A stretch of 64,000 nt of DNA, taken from contig NC_090281.1 in assembly GCF_037392515.1 (NCBI RefSeq), forward strand, positions 51,121,753 to 51,185,752. The letters run 5' to 3'. The notes beneath the pieces were generated by a model. That model had not been told where the DNA came from. It made no database searches and saw only the letters and a program-made list of their open reading frames with translations. The translations under genes and the position numbers were made by a program. Within the stretch, counting starts at the first letter, position 1. Each line of letters starts with the position of its first letter. Source of the DNA: Haliotis asinina (taxonomy: Eukaryota; Mollusca; Gastropoda; Lepetellida; Haliotidae). Below are positions 21,601-33,219 of this stretch, in pieces.

Positions 21601-21857
21601 GCACAGATTCAGACTTGAGATTAAGTGTTCTGTACGAAATAGATTATTCTATTGTTGATAGAATGTACACATATTCAACATTATGGAGACAAATGTATTG
21701 GGATGACTCCTCCCACTTCAAATAATGTTCCACTAACCCTTGTTTTTTCTAAGGTTTCGATATTTTCATATCTGAAAACATATTTTAGGGCAAATCTCAA
21801 AATCTATTTTCCCGTTCTACATAAAGGAGATGTTTGTCACATGCTTAGCCGACTTTA

Positions 21858-21940
21858 AATAAAAAAAACAAAAAAAACAAAAAAAACCCACAAAAAACCC
21901 ACAAAAAAACAACAAACGAAAACAACAACAAATTTGCAAA
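21858..21940. repeat. A-rich low-complexity tract
   Basis: Runs of A broken by C (AAAAAAACAAAAAAAC and CCCACAAAAAA types). No element could be assigned as its owner. Confidence 0.85.
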
Positions 21941-22971
21941 CAAAATACAGTTTATTAACAAAAGCACTCCATGTATTAAAATGTTAGTAATTGTCATCCC
22001 TCATCAACTGAACACATGTACACGTGCAAACACTATTCCAAGCGGCTGAGAACGTTCCACGGCGTTCCAAACAGCTAACGTTGTTCCACGACGTATCACA
22101 CTGCTGATGACACTGTCTCAATTGTTACGTCACACATGAACACAATGTAGGCGTGTCATCACCTACCATGTCCTTATGTTCAACATCAACATGAACATTG
22201 GACAAAATAGACACTAGTATAGTATCTACAAAATCTGGCGTACCTGCAATTTGTGAGTGTATATAGCTGCAATATCAGCAGCATAATTACGTTACCAAAA
22301 TAAACCACCGGAATTTGTTCCAAATTCAACATGCAAAATATTTCACTTGTCAGCTCTTATCAGAAAGTACCACAGGAAGTGAAATTACATTCAAAACACA
22401 AATGTTGAAATAATACAAAAGAAACACACACACAAAAAAAACATACGGCTGACATGAACCCATGCATCATCTTGAAGCGAAATTGTGATCTGCATAACAT
22501 TCATTTCTAAATCACTCCTTAAATACAGAACAACACATGTTTTCTCCATGCAGCACATGCATCAACATCCTTCAGATGGTGTGTTTGAGTGAACCACTCT
22601 TGGCTGCGTTTGGGCTATCTACTCCTGATGATCATAGCTATACCCATGATAGAGCTATTTTTTGTGACAGTTTTAAAAGTGATGTTTGTTATCTAAGTAA
22701 ATATAATATACTCTAACTTATAAATAACAGTCAAAAATCATTATTCTAAACAGTACGTTAGTCATTGTGATCACTCCATCCTCCGAGACTTACTGCTGAG
22801 TGTCTTTTACACAATCACACGATCACTGGTGCAGGGTGCTTCCCCTTTCTATTACACACCTCATGCCATCTCCTTTTACTGGTAATTCACAAACACGCGC
22901 TCATGATGTAGACTGAATTGTACAAACTAGGTTTAGGTCACTGTAGTAGGGCCTGCAATGTTTGAAATGAC
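21941..22971. other. no recognisable feature
   Basis: Ordinary AT-rich intergenic sequence; no ORF, RNA or repeat recognised. Confidence 0.3.
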
Positions 22972-23128
22972 TGAGTGTGGTTTCAAGCCTCTTTTAGCAA
23001 TATTCCAGCAATATCATGGGGAGGACACCAGAAATAAACTTCCCACCTTGTACTCATGCTGGGAATCGAACCGGGGTCTTCGGCCTAACTTGAGAACGCT
23101 TAATACACTGTGCTACCCCGCCACCCTG
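22972..23128 (-). mobile_element. tRNA-derived SINE, minus orientation
   Basis: The minus strand reads GGTGGCGGGGTAGCACAGTG (A-box region), then a B-box-like GGTTCGATTCCC (23072-23061). It continues with the body and the TTGCTGGAATATTGCTAAAA tail core. It is the same family as 41387-41555. The tRNA-like head is internal Pol III promoter sequence, not a tRNA gene. Confidence 0.75.
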
Positions 23129-23167
23129 ACAAGGTAACTAATAGTCGATCAGTCAAGTTACAAGATG

Positions 23168-23215
23168 TGTGTGTGTGTGTGAGTGAGTGAGTGAGTGAGT
23201 GAGTGAGTGACTGAG
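23168..23215. repeat. (GT)n/(GTGA)n simple repeat
   Basis: A GT run merging into GTGA units, as in the tails of local LINEs and SINEs. Confidence 0.9.
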
Positions 23216-24437
23216 CGATGGGGTGGGGTGTAATTGAGCATCTTGTGAAAGATCGGGCCTACAAGGGTGAAGTGAAAGAAAAGAGAAATATGATCACGAT
23301 CTACTTACCAATGTTGTTGCATATGACATTTTAGAATAGGAATAGGATTTACTGAAACTTGTGGATATATTGCAATGTCATCAAGTGTAAATGCCATTAA
23401 CATCCAAAATAGAAAAATGAAAAATGAAATGCATTTTTACTTGTGTGTCCTTTTCATACAAATTTGCGAAAAGCTACGTAGCTGAATAGTATCTATGTAT
23501 CCTTTAGCTTTTAAACTACTTCTTTCATTAACTGACCAACATGTAATAACAAAGCTGTCCTACTATATCAATTATGCTCTTATTGTACGCCTTATGTACA
23601 ATAAACATCTTTTGACTTTGACTTGCTACATTAAAAATACTTCGTAGAAGAAAGGTATCAGAAAATTGTTTTTATAACTTGTGTGATGAATCATTGTTTA
23701 TCTGGGTACAAATATTGACTTACTTTCTATAAAAAAAAGTCACAATGCTCGGGTGGACACAAAGCACAGTCCCTGATAAACACCTTTGTGACCATTAAAA
23801 TACAATGAATCCAGACAGTAAATACATATGTTCCATTTGGTGAAATGAAATATATACCTCTGTGTAAAATGATTAATTCAACAGTCAGCATACCCCTTTT
23901 ATTCGACTAAAACAGGTGATGTTCAGAGCAAGTCTTATAATTTGCTTTATTGTCAGGATCACAGACGAACATTTGATAGATCGTGATATAAAGTAAATAA
24001 CTCTCACTCATGATCTTTTTGTAAATGTTAACTCGTTCTGATTCCATATGCTTGTTTGCAACACTCTAACAATAGGTCTTGCTATTACGGATATTAATGC
24101 AGGGATATAACTGTCAAACATATGAGACTGTATCTACATTCATTATTAATTCCATTCTAGGTGGGTTTTGAATGACTTGACAATTAACTGGACATTTCAC
24201 AGAAAGGAGGTTCTTCATGTCGGAAACTTAATCCATTCAGAAATGTTTTCTTCCAGCAAATTCAAGATATTGGACTCGGGATGATATTGGATCATATTTT
24301 TTTTTGTCTTTTCATATGAAATACATAGAGAGACACAAATGAATATTAAAAACTCGCTAAAACGTTTGGTACCTTTAAGCGGTTCCAATATGCCAATTTC
24401 CACCTCCCGAATCCTGGCCTAAACAGGCAAAAGACTC
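23216..24437. repeat. 3' flank of gene 1, duplicated at 52190-52915 and 54420-54501
   Basis: From about 23550 the sequence matches the gene 2 arm (AAAGCTGTCCTACTATATCA at 23551 and 52192; CTTCGTAGAAGAAAGGTA at 23640 and 52430). The match resumes next to the stop codon (CAATATGCCAATT at 24388 and 54467). In the second arm the interval is interrupted by a LINE fragment. The duplication therefore carried the gene with its flanks and did not copy the gene alone. No gene was seen at 23216-23550. Confidence 0.7.
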
Positions 24438-27083
24438 TCAGGTATGAACAACTATTAACTGTGAAGAGCATCTGGTCACAGCAAGCTCGACATAATCAAC
24501 TATCTCATTGCCTTGCAATGGACTGCGGATTGGTGGGTCATCGCTAGTGATAATGATCACAATCTTCCTCTCCAGGCCTTGGAATAGACGGGGTCTCGTG
24601 TACAAGACCTGTGTATCTGAACCAAACGCTTCCTCATCAGGTAACTGATTCTCACCCAACTTGTTAACTACTGGGACTTCAAGACATTTGGAAAAAAGTT
24701 CAGTTGGACATTCTGGATCTTGGCGATCATCCAAGATCACCATGTCTGAATATGTCAGTTTTTGGTCAGGGTTTTTAGCTTTTGCTAGCGGATTTTGTGA
24801 CTTTCCTGCTGCTCCTGCCTGGACATTAGTGTACTTTGATGATGATGACCGCTCTAATGCCGTGTGTTGCTGTGTTACTATCTGCTCTTTTAGTTGTGTT
24901 GGTTTGAAACCAAGTTCTATAATCATGCTCTTAAATTCTGTTTCGCACTCTTGACACTGCTGCAACTCTCCTGCTGCATGATCTTTGTGATTAATATGCT
25001 TTGTTTGGGGCCCCCCTTGGAATTCACACATCTTTGGGTTAGCAACAATCTCATGTGGTTTAAAGTAAATCACTTCTTTCCGGCCATGATCTGAATATTC
25101 ACTTTTGTTGACAAACAGAACAGCATCTTTATTTTTGAAAACTATATTGTTACCTGGAATTATCAATGGAATGTTAAGGTTTTGTAGAACCGACAAGCAA
25201 TCGTCTCTACTCTTATGTTTGTCATCCACAATTACAACTATGTCTGACCAAGTGATCCCCTTCTTAGGCGAATCTACTTGGTTTGTTTTTAGCCCAAGCA
25301 TGTCAAAGTGTTTGGTCAATTTTTCCTTAACTTTAGCTAATTCAACAGGATTTTTATCCGGGTACACATAAATTGATTCCTCATTTCTTGGACGAGTTGA
25401 AAGAACGTTTATGACAGATGGGGGACATCTAAGCACTTTGCCCATGAAAACTTTTTCAAAAGAAGGGAAAGAATCTTGAAGACCTTTTGTCAAACATGCT
25501 TCTCTTTCACGACTCATGATACACCAAAACGAAAGATCAGACGGAAAATCTTTGATTAAGTGTTTCAGTTCGTCATCCATATCCACATAGGACGGGAATT
25601 CATCAATTAGAACATGCCTGTTCTCTTCCGTACTCTCTGCCAAGATTTGTTTCAGTTCACTCTGGTTTACGTATTGGTGAAACTTGATTCTAATTGGGTA
25701 TTGACCATGACCTTGAAACAACGCTGGATTCATGTCAAATTTGATTGATTCCTCCAGGACTGGAATAAGAGGTGAATGTCCCATACTTATTATGCAAAGA
25801 CGATTTTTATTTGATTGCCGCAACAGAATCCTTGCTTTGAGTATCAAGAGTACTGTCTTTCCACTTCCATATTCTCCATGGAGGACAAGTTTTTTCATGT
25901 TGCTCTCTAGGACCTCAATTTGTTTAGGAGTTAATACAATGTTCATACGCCTGTTGCCCATCTCTGTGACACTCCCTGACAAATCTCGAATCTGAACTGT
26001 AGATTTGAAACCTATGTATCTTGCAACGACGCGCTTATAGTCATCCAAGGATTTGAACCCTTTGCAATCTTTAATGATACGCTTCCACCACTCACAGAGT
26101 TTGTCTATCCAGCCGTTAGAGTCTTCCGAAGACAGACTGTCATCAAGCAAACATCTCTGCAGACATTCTTGTTGGCAATCTTGGCTATATGTTTCACATT
26201 TGTTATATTTGTGTATTCTCTTGTATGCAGCTTTGTGTGTTTCCTGTGTTAGTTCTTCAAGTGGAATGAATGGTAAAGCAACAATAGGTGTAAATGACAC
26301 ACCAGTTTTGAGGTCTTCAAAGTTTGCCTGTATGAAATCCTTGTCTTTATCCAATTGTGTAATGGCCTTTTTGACACTGTCACTGAGATCTGCGCGTGAT
26401 TTGCAGGCTTTCACCTGTATTGCTATCATTCCAAATGCATAGTGAACAATCAGAATGTCATGTTCACCAGGAATAATTGCACCTGCTCTTGTGTATTTAT
26501 TTACATCTGATTGTGGTTCATTACCTGTCTGGTTGCAAAAGTTTTCATATTTGAAAGAGGTAATGATAAATGCTGGATGATGCTCAGGTACCAAGTGCTT
26601 TAGGAGAAGTTCAATACTATCACTTACACGTGCTTCTGCTGTATCTCCGACCGTATGAGCCTCAGATTCGGTATAGACCTGAATCTTGAAATTGGGGTCA
26701 TTTTGCTTGTCTCTTGTCTGCTTGATTTCTACTGGTTTTGATTTATCATGACCAATGCATACAGGAGGCACTCTGTAGACATTCGTTTCATAATATGGGT
26801 AATATTCTTTAAAAATCCTATTGTAGACTTCATTCGCATCAGCTTGTCCTTTTGATTTCGTTGCATCTCTGACAGTTTGTGCAGCATCTGGTACCCGCTG
26901 TGCTTGGATTGTTTGGGTGGTGTCATCTCGAGCTTGCATTGCCGCGCTCGTTAAATAATTTCCATTTTTGGAGACTTCTGAAACACACTGATTACTTGCG
27001 GAAAGTGATTTGGGTTGTTGAGTTTGTGCTGAAAGGTTTTCATGAGAGGAGCCGTCTTGTGAGGGCGATGGGACAGATGCCAT
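24438..27083 (-). CDS. nuclease-helicase-like protein, copy 1
   Basis: This intact 881-residue ORF lies in one exon (ATG 27083, TGA 24438). Residues 1-95 are S/Q/T-rich and probably disordered. Residues ~146-275 look like a PD-(D/E)xK nuclease: E150 in a helix, GEHDILIVHY (D209), then IAIQVKA (Q223-x-K225). The D...QxK form resembles Mrr-type restriction endonucleases and, more loosely, NERD domains. A Cys-rich stretch (C297, C303, C307, C311) follows. Residues ~384-881 read as a superfamily 1 helicase-like ATPase: LTPKQ (Q motif, Q388), GEYGSGKT (403-410), VLIDEFPS (D494, E495), FWCIMS (motif III), LRCPP (551-555), FQGLE (834-838, motif V) and AVTRCSS (R871, motif VI). C686, H696, H699, H702, C710 and C713 could bind zinc. 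Function is not established; DNA or RNA targeting in innate defence is an inference. Confidence 0.9.
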   Translation of the reverse strand: MASVPSPSQDGSSHENLSAQTQQPKSLSASNQCVSEVSKNGNYLTSAAMQARDDTTQTIQAQRVPDAAQTVRDATKSKGQADANEVYNRIFKEYYPYYETNVYRVPPVCIGHDKSKPVEIKQTRDKQNDPNFKIQVYTESEAHTVGDTAEARVSDSIELLLKHLVPEHHPAFIITSFKYENFCNQTGNEPQSDVNKYTRAGAIIPGEHDILIVHYAFGMIAIQVKACKSRADLSDSVKKAITQLDKDKDFIQANFEDLKTGVSFTPIVALPFIPLEELTQETHKAAYKRIHKYNKCETYSQDCQQECLQRCLLDDSLSSEDSNGWIDKLCEWWKRIIKDCKGFKSLDDYKRVVARYIGFKSTVQIRDLSGSVTEMGNRRMNIVLTPKQIEVLESNMKKLVLHGEYGSGKTVLLILKARILLRQSNKNRLCIISMGHSPLIPVLEESIKFDMNPALFQGHGQYPIRIKFHQYVNQSELKQILAESTEENRHVLIDEFPSYVDMDDELKHLIKDFPSDLSFWCIMSREREACLTKGLQDSFPSFEKVFMGKVLRCPPSVINVLSTRPRNEESIYVYPDKNPVELAKVKEKLTKHFDMLGLKTNQVDSPKKGITWSDIVVIVDDKHKSRDDCLSVLQNLNIPLIIPGNNIVFKNKDAVLFVNKSEYSDHGRKEVIYFKPHEIVANPKMCEFQGGPQTKHINHKDHAAGELQQCQECETEFKSMIIELGFKPTQLKEQIVTQQHTALERSSSSKYTNVQAGAAGKSQNPLAKAKNPDQKLTYSDMVILDDRQDPECPTELFSKCLEVPVVNKLGENQLPDEEAFGSDTQVLYTRPRLFQGLERKIVIIITSDDPPIRSPLQGNEIVDYVELAVTRCSSQLIVVHT

Positions 27084-27139
27084 TTCCCGGATATTAATGT
27101 TATGGCCTGCACACCACGACTGTTGTTTCGAAGCCAGTA

Positions 27140-27172
27140 CGTCTTATAATCATATCTGAAATTGAAAAGGAT
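27140..27172 (-). other. candidate 5'UTR splice acceptor, gene 1
   Basis: On the minus strand CCTTTTCAATTTCAG ends at 27156, about 72 nt before the ATG. Gene 2 has CTTTTCAACTTCAG at the equivalent place (ending 57279), although the exon sequence after it differs. A pyrimidine tract plus AG kept in both copies suggests an intron in the 5'UTR and hence a normal spliced host transcript. Confidence 0.45.
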
Positions 27173-27534
27173 GATCTCAGCAAACATTTTCCAAGTTTGT
27201 ACTTCTACTGTCATGAACAGTTAAAACAAACGGAATACAACACAATTATGAAAATAATTATGTGCGCCTGCATGACAACACTGTGATTTGCATGATACTA
27301 TGTAGATTTAAATGCGGCATAAATCTTGCGTTTATACTGAGCACAGGAAGCTGAAAGTAATCTCATAAAATACAAATGTTCTACAATAAAGGTTTTACTG
27401 ATTTGATTGAACGAACGTTTGGAAATAATCGCGCCTGGACATCGCACAGCAGTGATTGACATAAGCATCGATCAGTCAGTGGGGTCACGAATTGATGCAT
27501 TCACGCATTTCAATAAGTCTGACCACCCAGTCCG
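27173..27534. other. upstream flank of gene 1
   Basis: To about 27430 the sequence resembles the gene 2 upstream flank (AGGAAGCTGAAAGTAATCTC at 27346 against 57470). It may hold the intron and promoter. No TATA-type signal was assigned. Confidence 0.35.
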
Positions 27535-30485
27535 TTGAGTGAGTGAGTGAGTCAATATTAATATAATATCTCAGTCATGTCGTAACGAAAACAATTTATA
27601 CGAGAAAAATGAAGGATATAACCTGTCACGATGGACAGTCAAAATACTAGTGTATGACAGATATGGATATAAAACTAGGAAAAGTAAAATATTCTATTAA
27701 TTAAAGCAGACAATACCAGATAAAACACTGACTATAGATCGTCAACAACTGACGGCAGGCCACCATACTAGGAACCATGGGGACTTACAGTACGTTTGCT
27801 ACCAGCATGGACCCTAGACGGATTTACATAATCCCTTCAGTTGCTGGCGAGTGTAAGGAATGCTAGCCAAAAGTCAAATAACAAGAATACTACGATTAAA
27901 AACTTAACTTAGACTTAAATTCACATCGAATGTTTTGGGACTTACCCTCGCAGGAGGGCAATAATGTTTCAATACGTCAACCCCTTTGAGAGTACAGCCA
28001 CTAGCGATTGTAGTTACTAATCTAAACTACCAATCATTAAAATGCATCTATCTACAGATGATATTACTCAAAATTCAACAATGAAATAAATTTCCTTTAA
28101 AAAAACCCAATATTTTACACTGTTACAAAGGAACAGTGTTAAACAGATCGTTAACTGTTTTTGCAGTAAAGTATTTATCCCTTATGATGGAGAATTCAAC
28201 ACAGTCAAGGGGGATATGCTTGACCGTGACTCTATCATCATAATGAATACAAAACGGCGGATCCTCTCCTTTTAACAGGTATGCATGAGTATATCTTGTG
28301 TGGCTAGTACGACATTTCCGCAAAATGACCTCTTCAAATCATGGACTCATGGTTTCATGTAATTTATTGATACCAACTTGGGTGTCCCACTTCTTTTGCA
28401 TAATATCACTGATGTAAGTTCTAATGATAGCATGTATTAGATACACAGATTTGTTGAGAGCCGCCTTGGCAGCAAGATCGGCCATTGTGTCACCAGAAAT
28501 GCCTACGTGGCTGGGTAACCAACAAAAGGCGACGTCGTATTGGCCAGTAGCAAGATCATTTCATATTACAATTCAATACTTTCAAGTAAAAGTGGATATT
28601 TGCAAGAAATAGTTTTAATAGTCTGAATGGATTATATACTCTTTATGTTTAGGGTGTCTTTGAGAGCTCTTAATATGGCATTTGCTTCAGCTGTGAAAAT
28701 AGAGCTGTTATACGGTAATCTAAAAGATATTGTTCTGGATCCAGTGTGAGTGGCATGTGACTGGACCCATCTGTAAGAAAGGATTTATACTTGCTATATT
28801 TATGTTTAACTTGATGATATTCTTGTTTATATTGTAATTCATTAGTTTGTGATTTTTTAAAATGCAGTTAATGTTAGGTCGACTTGTGGCCTAACCATTT
28901 GCCAAGGAGGATAAAAAAAGAAGACAGGAAGGATCTATATTATCTAGCTCAATGCTGGCAGCAGCAATAAGAGGTTTTATTCGACCAAGTGTCGGAATAC
29001 GAGAAGATTTGTATAAATCCTCATAGAGAGGATTGAAGACACAGTTATATGCAGGGTTTGACTCATTCGAATGTAGTTTTGTTATATACAGTAAAGCTAA
29101 TCTTGTACGTCGCTGCTCAAGAGATGATTCACCAGCCTCGACGTACAGGCTATCAACAGGTGAAATTCGAACGGAGCCAAGTCAAAGTCTTAGACCTTGA
29201 TGATGGACAGAATCTAATAGTTTTACGTTGCTCTTGCAGGCTCCACCACATTTGAGCCATAATCGTGCTTCGAGCGGACAAGTGATATAAAAGTGATATA
29301 AATAGGTGTGAGTCGAAAGTCAGACCAAATATCTTGACCTCCTTGACAACTTTGATGTGAGAGCCATTTAAACATTTTTGGGGCTTTATGTGGTTTATAT
29401 TTAAGCCAGATATGCATGCAATAAGATTTTGATTTAGAACATTTACAGCTGTTTTCAAGACACCATTTATTTATTTCATATATACACAACTGTACTTGCC
29501 GTTCAATAGCATACATATTCTTACAGCGACAAGAAATATTAAAATCATCCACCAAAAGTGATGTATCAATGGAATCATTTAAAACCGTTGGATATGCTGT
29601 TGATCTTGATACTTAAAAAGGCGACAGACAAAATACTGCCTTGTGGAACACCCTGGTCCTAACTGTAATGATCAGACAGGGTAGAACAACGCGGACTTGA
29701 AATTGTCTGTCAGTTAAAAAGTTGGCTATAAACTGAAGCAAACGCCTAGCCTCATATGCCTTTTCAAGGTAAAAAGATAGACACAGCGTTTTTAACAAAT
29801 GATTCCAAACATAATAAGTGATCGGCAGTACTTCTGTTTTTTACGGAAACCACACTGGATATCTGTTATAGGGTATTTTAAGGTATAAGTATTTTTTATC
29901 CACATTACTTCGTTACAGTTCAAGAGGATATATGGGTAGAATAAAATGTTACACATTGCATAGTTAAAAGGCAGACAGTACAATATATTTCGTACTGGAA
30001 ATATCTGAGTTAAACAGCTTCGTTTGCAAGTAGCAAAGCACCAAACAAGTCGATTATTCATCATGCGTGCCATGGTTTTGCAAACGCAGCTAGTTAGTGA
30101 AATAGGCCGATAAGTGGGCGGATCTGTATGATCACATCCAGGTTTAGGAATGGGAACTACTAGAGCGGCACGCCATGAGGGAGGAATTTTACCCGTTGTC
30201 CAAATATCATCAAAAATATTTAAAAGGGTTTCTAGGCAGGATTCTGGTAAGTGTTTCAGGATTTGATAATGTATATTATCAGCCCCTGTAGAAGTATCGA
30301 GAGCTTGATCAAGAGCTGTATGGAGCTCGTGAATAGAAAATAGTTCATTAAAGTCCTCCCCGTTATGTCATCTGAAATTAACAATTTTCTTTTCTTGTTT
30401 TTGATATTGTTGGAATTTAGGCTCATAGTTAGAAGAGGAAGAGTATTTAGCGAGAACTTCACCTAGATCATTTAAAAGTTGAGTT
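27535..30485 (-). mobile_element. LINE fragment A1 (3' half)
   Basis: On the minus strand the fragment runs from the pre-RT region through RT to the 3' untranslated region and an (ACTC)n tail at 27535-27552. Recognisable pieces: VPIPKPGCDHTDPP and YRPISLTSCVCKTM (about 30150-30070), a broken RT core with MVDDFNISCR (motif C, V-D-D, 29555), and the C-terminal IGHTRYTH-like block (28323-28240, here TSHTRYTHAYLLKGEDPP). There are many frameshifts and stops. It is the same family as 34257-40393. Its 5' boundary is at about 30485, where sequence from the endonuclease region abuts it. Confidence 0.75.
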
Positions 30486-30528
30486 AGTCATTGATAAATC
30501 AAGAGCTGAATGTGTTCCAGAACTTGGC

Positions 30529-30882
30529 CTATTTTACAACTTTGATGGGAGTGTCATTTAAAAATATTTCAGGATCTTTATGTGGTTTGTATTTGCGACA
30601 AAAATGTATACAATTAGTTTTGGATTTAGAAAATTTAAAACCGATTTCGAGACACCATTTATCTATTTTATTTAAACACAACTGCAGTTGTCGTTCAATA
30701 GTATGCATATTTTTTCCACGACAAGAAATATTAAAATCATCCACAAAGAGTGATCCATCAACTGAATCATTCAAAACCTTTGATAGACTGTTAATTTTGA
30801 TAGTAAAGAGTGTGACAGACAACATACTGCCTTGTGGGACGCCCTGGTCCTGAGTATAATGGTCAGACAGGGTAGAACCCAC
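30529..30882 (-). pseudogene. LINE A2 reverse transcriptase fragment
   Basis: Contains QDQGVPQGSMLSVTLFTIKI (RT motif B) and GSLFVDDFNISCRGKN (motif C, F-V-D-D), then the thumb-side block WCLEIGFKFSKSKTNC. Truncated on both sides. Confidence 0.8.
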
Positions 30883-31219
30883 GCGTACCTATAAATTGAG
30901 GCAAACGGCCCCGTAAACGAAAATCATGTAAATCTGTTAAGATGCCATGCTTCCATGTCGTGTCATAAGCTTTTTCTAAATAAAAAAAGATTGACACTGC
31001 ATGCTGCTTGTTAATGATGGCATTCTTAACGAATGATTTTTACGAAAACCACATTGTATATTTGTGATTAAATTATTTGACTCTAAATACCAAGTTATTC
31101 GGTTATTGACAATACTTTCCATGGCTATCGGCTATTTTGTTGAGCTCTTCGGGGAATAATTGCACTGAATCAGGAACATCAATAAAATGATCAGGAATTA
31201 ATTTGTCCTTGCAAAGTAG

Positions 31220-31790
31220 TTTGAACAAAGGCCAGTTAGCTCAACTGAAGTTCCATCTGGACGATGGAGGGATATCAGCTGGAGTTATTGCCTGAATAAT
31301 GGTCGAAAAATGATCGCTGCCACACAGATCATTGCAAACTGACCATTAGAATTGCATCACTGCATCAGTGAGTGACAAATCAAGAGAAGAATGTGTACCT
31401 GTACCAGGATACAAATACGTTTTCGAATTATCGTTGAATATACATAGGTCATTGTTTGAAAGAAAATCTTCTAATATCTTCCCATTCCTGTTTGTATTAG
31501 AACTACCCCAAAGTGGATTATGGCCGTTAAAGTCACCCATAATCATACATGGCTTAGGGAGCTGGATACAGCTCCTAAATATCTGTTTGTTGAAGAGTAA
31601 AAGATGGTGATACATAAATAGAGCACACAGTGAAAACAATATTCAAAGTCAGACTGACAGCAACAGCTTGGAGTGGTGTATTCAGGGGGACAGGACTATG
31701 TATAACACCCTACCTCACCAAAGGGGTAGAACCCCCTGTAGCTCTAGGTCCTGGGGGAGAACAATAATTATAAGAATCATATTGCCTTAT
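31220..31790 (-). pseudogene. LINE A2 endonuclease fragment
   Basis: The AP-type endonuclease/phosphatase signatures PKPCMIMGDFNGHNPLWG and THSSLDLSLTD are visible (31570-31350), followed by a degenerate SDHF region. Frameshifts separate it from the N-terminal part. Confidence 0.75.
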
Positions 31791-31813
31791 ATCCATAAGG
31801 CAAAAATTGTTCC

Positions 31814-33219
31814 TTACTCCTCTACAATGCCACTGGATGATGTTGGTTGAGCGGCTCGTGGAGGTTCAATTGGAGTTCGTGATTTGGAGTGGGGTCTAGC
31901 TCCAGTGACTGGGAGTGACGGATTGACCTCCATCTCTAAAGGTTCAAATTGGTTGTGAACCGTAATAGGGGAAGATTCTGAGGAAGGCACCTCGAAATGC
32001 TGGATGGTTCCGGTTCTTTTGGATTGTTTCTTTTCCTTTTTTCCATTTTCTGAAGATTTACTCTGACTCTGTGATTCCCCTGAGATACATTGTGCTACCG
32101 ACGGCAGTGATGTTACAGCCTCTGCCTGAGAAGTTAATGTAGTAGAATGATACATCAATCAGAACCTGAGAAGTCTGAATAGTGTCACTGATTACGACAT
32201 GTTGAGTGACCCAAGACAAGGATCTTTGACATGCGGTTGATGTCATAGGAGGTCTGGAAACAGGAGCTCGAGGAGAGACTGCATTTGAGTATAAAATTGA
32301 TGAAGTGTTAGAAAGGGGAACCAGTTTTCTTGCAGCAAAATACGAAATATTGTTAGTGTGTTTGATTTGTTGGATTTTTGTCTCACGTTCATAAAAAGGA
32401 CAGGATTTAGATGAGGCTAAGTGTTCTCCATCACAGTTGGCACACTTAATGCCATTCGTACACTCGGAAAGTTCGTGGGCACTGCCACAACGGGAACATG
32501 CCGCACTGTTTTCGGCAGAACTTAGCCCCATAACCAAACTATTGACATTTGAAACATCGGAGAGGAGACGGTACATACACCTCCACCCCGATGTTGAAGT
32601 ATCCAGCTTTTACAGACTTTGGAAGAACGGAATGTGAAAAAGTGAACAAATATGTGTTAAGCTTGATTATGGTGCCATCGTCTTTCTTTTTGGAAAAGCG
32701 CTTTACAGCGATGACCCATGGATTGTGAAGCTCATTAACAATATCCTCCTCAGTCATGTCAGAAAGACAATGAGCCGTATCTCTGACAATGCCTCTGCAG
32801 GAATTCAGAGTTCTGTGTACCGTGGCAACAACAGGTGTATTCACAAACTGTTTTAATTTCCACAGATTGTCCGATTGTTGCTTACGAACACATTCCACTA
32901 ACAGAGAGCCATTTCGAAGTCGAGTTACATCCTTAACTTCTCCACAGACTCCGTGAATGCCCTTGGAAATAACAAAGGGGTTCAGTTTGTGAGGGGTTTC
33001 AACAGCAGATGAGATGACAATAAATCTCGGCCACGTGTCAGCTAAGTCAGATGAGCCTTCATCATATGACGAAGATTCGACATGCCGGCGTCTATTCTTC
33101 GATGAACCAGAAGGAATGGAGGTAACCATTATGTAGGAAAAGTGTTCGACAACCCTGCTCCCCACCCACCATGGAGTATCAACGAGGACGGTGTTACAGC
33201 GGAAACCAGTCTGTTGCAC
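31814..33219 (-). pseudogene. LINE A2 ORF1 (gag-like) pseudogene
   Basis: Three overlapping frames reconstruct the order seen in LINE B ORF1. First comes SWPRFIVI..-type sequence with DVTRLRNGSLLVEC, then YVPSPLRCFKCQ, a frameshift near 32550, CSRCGSAHELSEC and CANCDGEHLASSKSC (zinc knuckles), and a basic C-terminal region. It codes for no intact product. Confidence 0.75.

Noticed and set aside
24661-26442. Plus-strand ORFs of 66-129 aa opposite the nuclease-helicase genes (and 55024-57275)
   Set aside because: They are antisense shadows of a strong conserved minus-strand coding region and have no motifs of their own.
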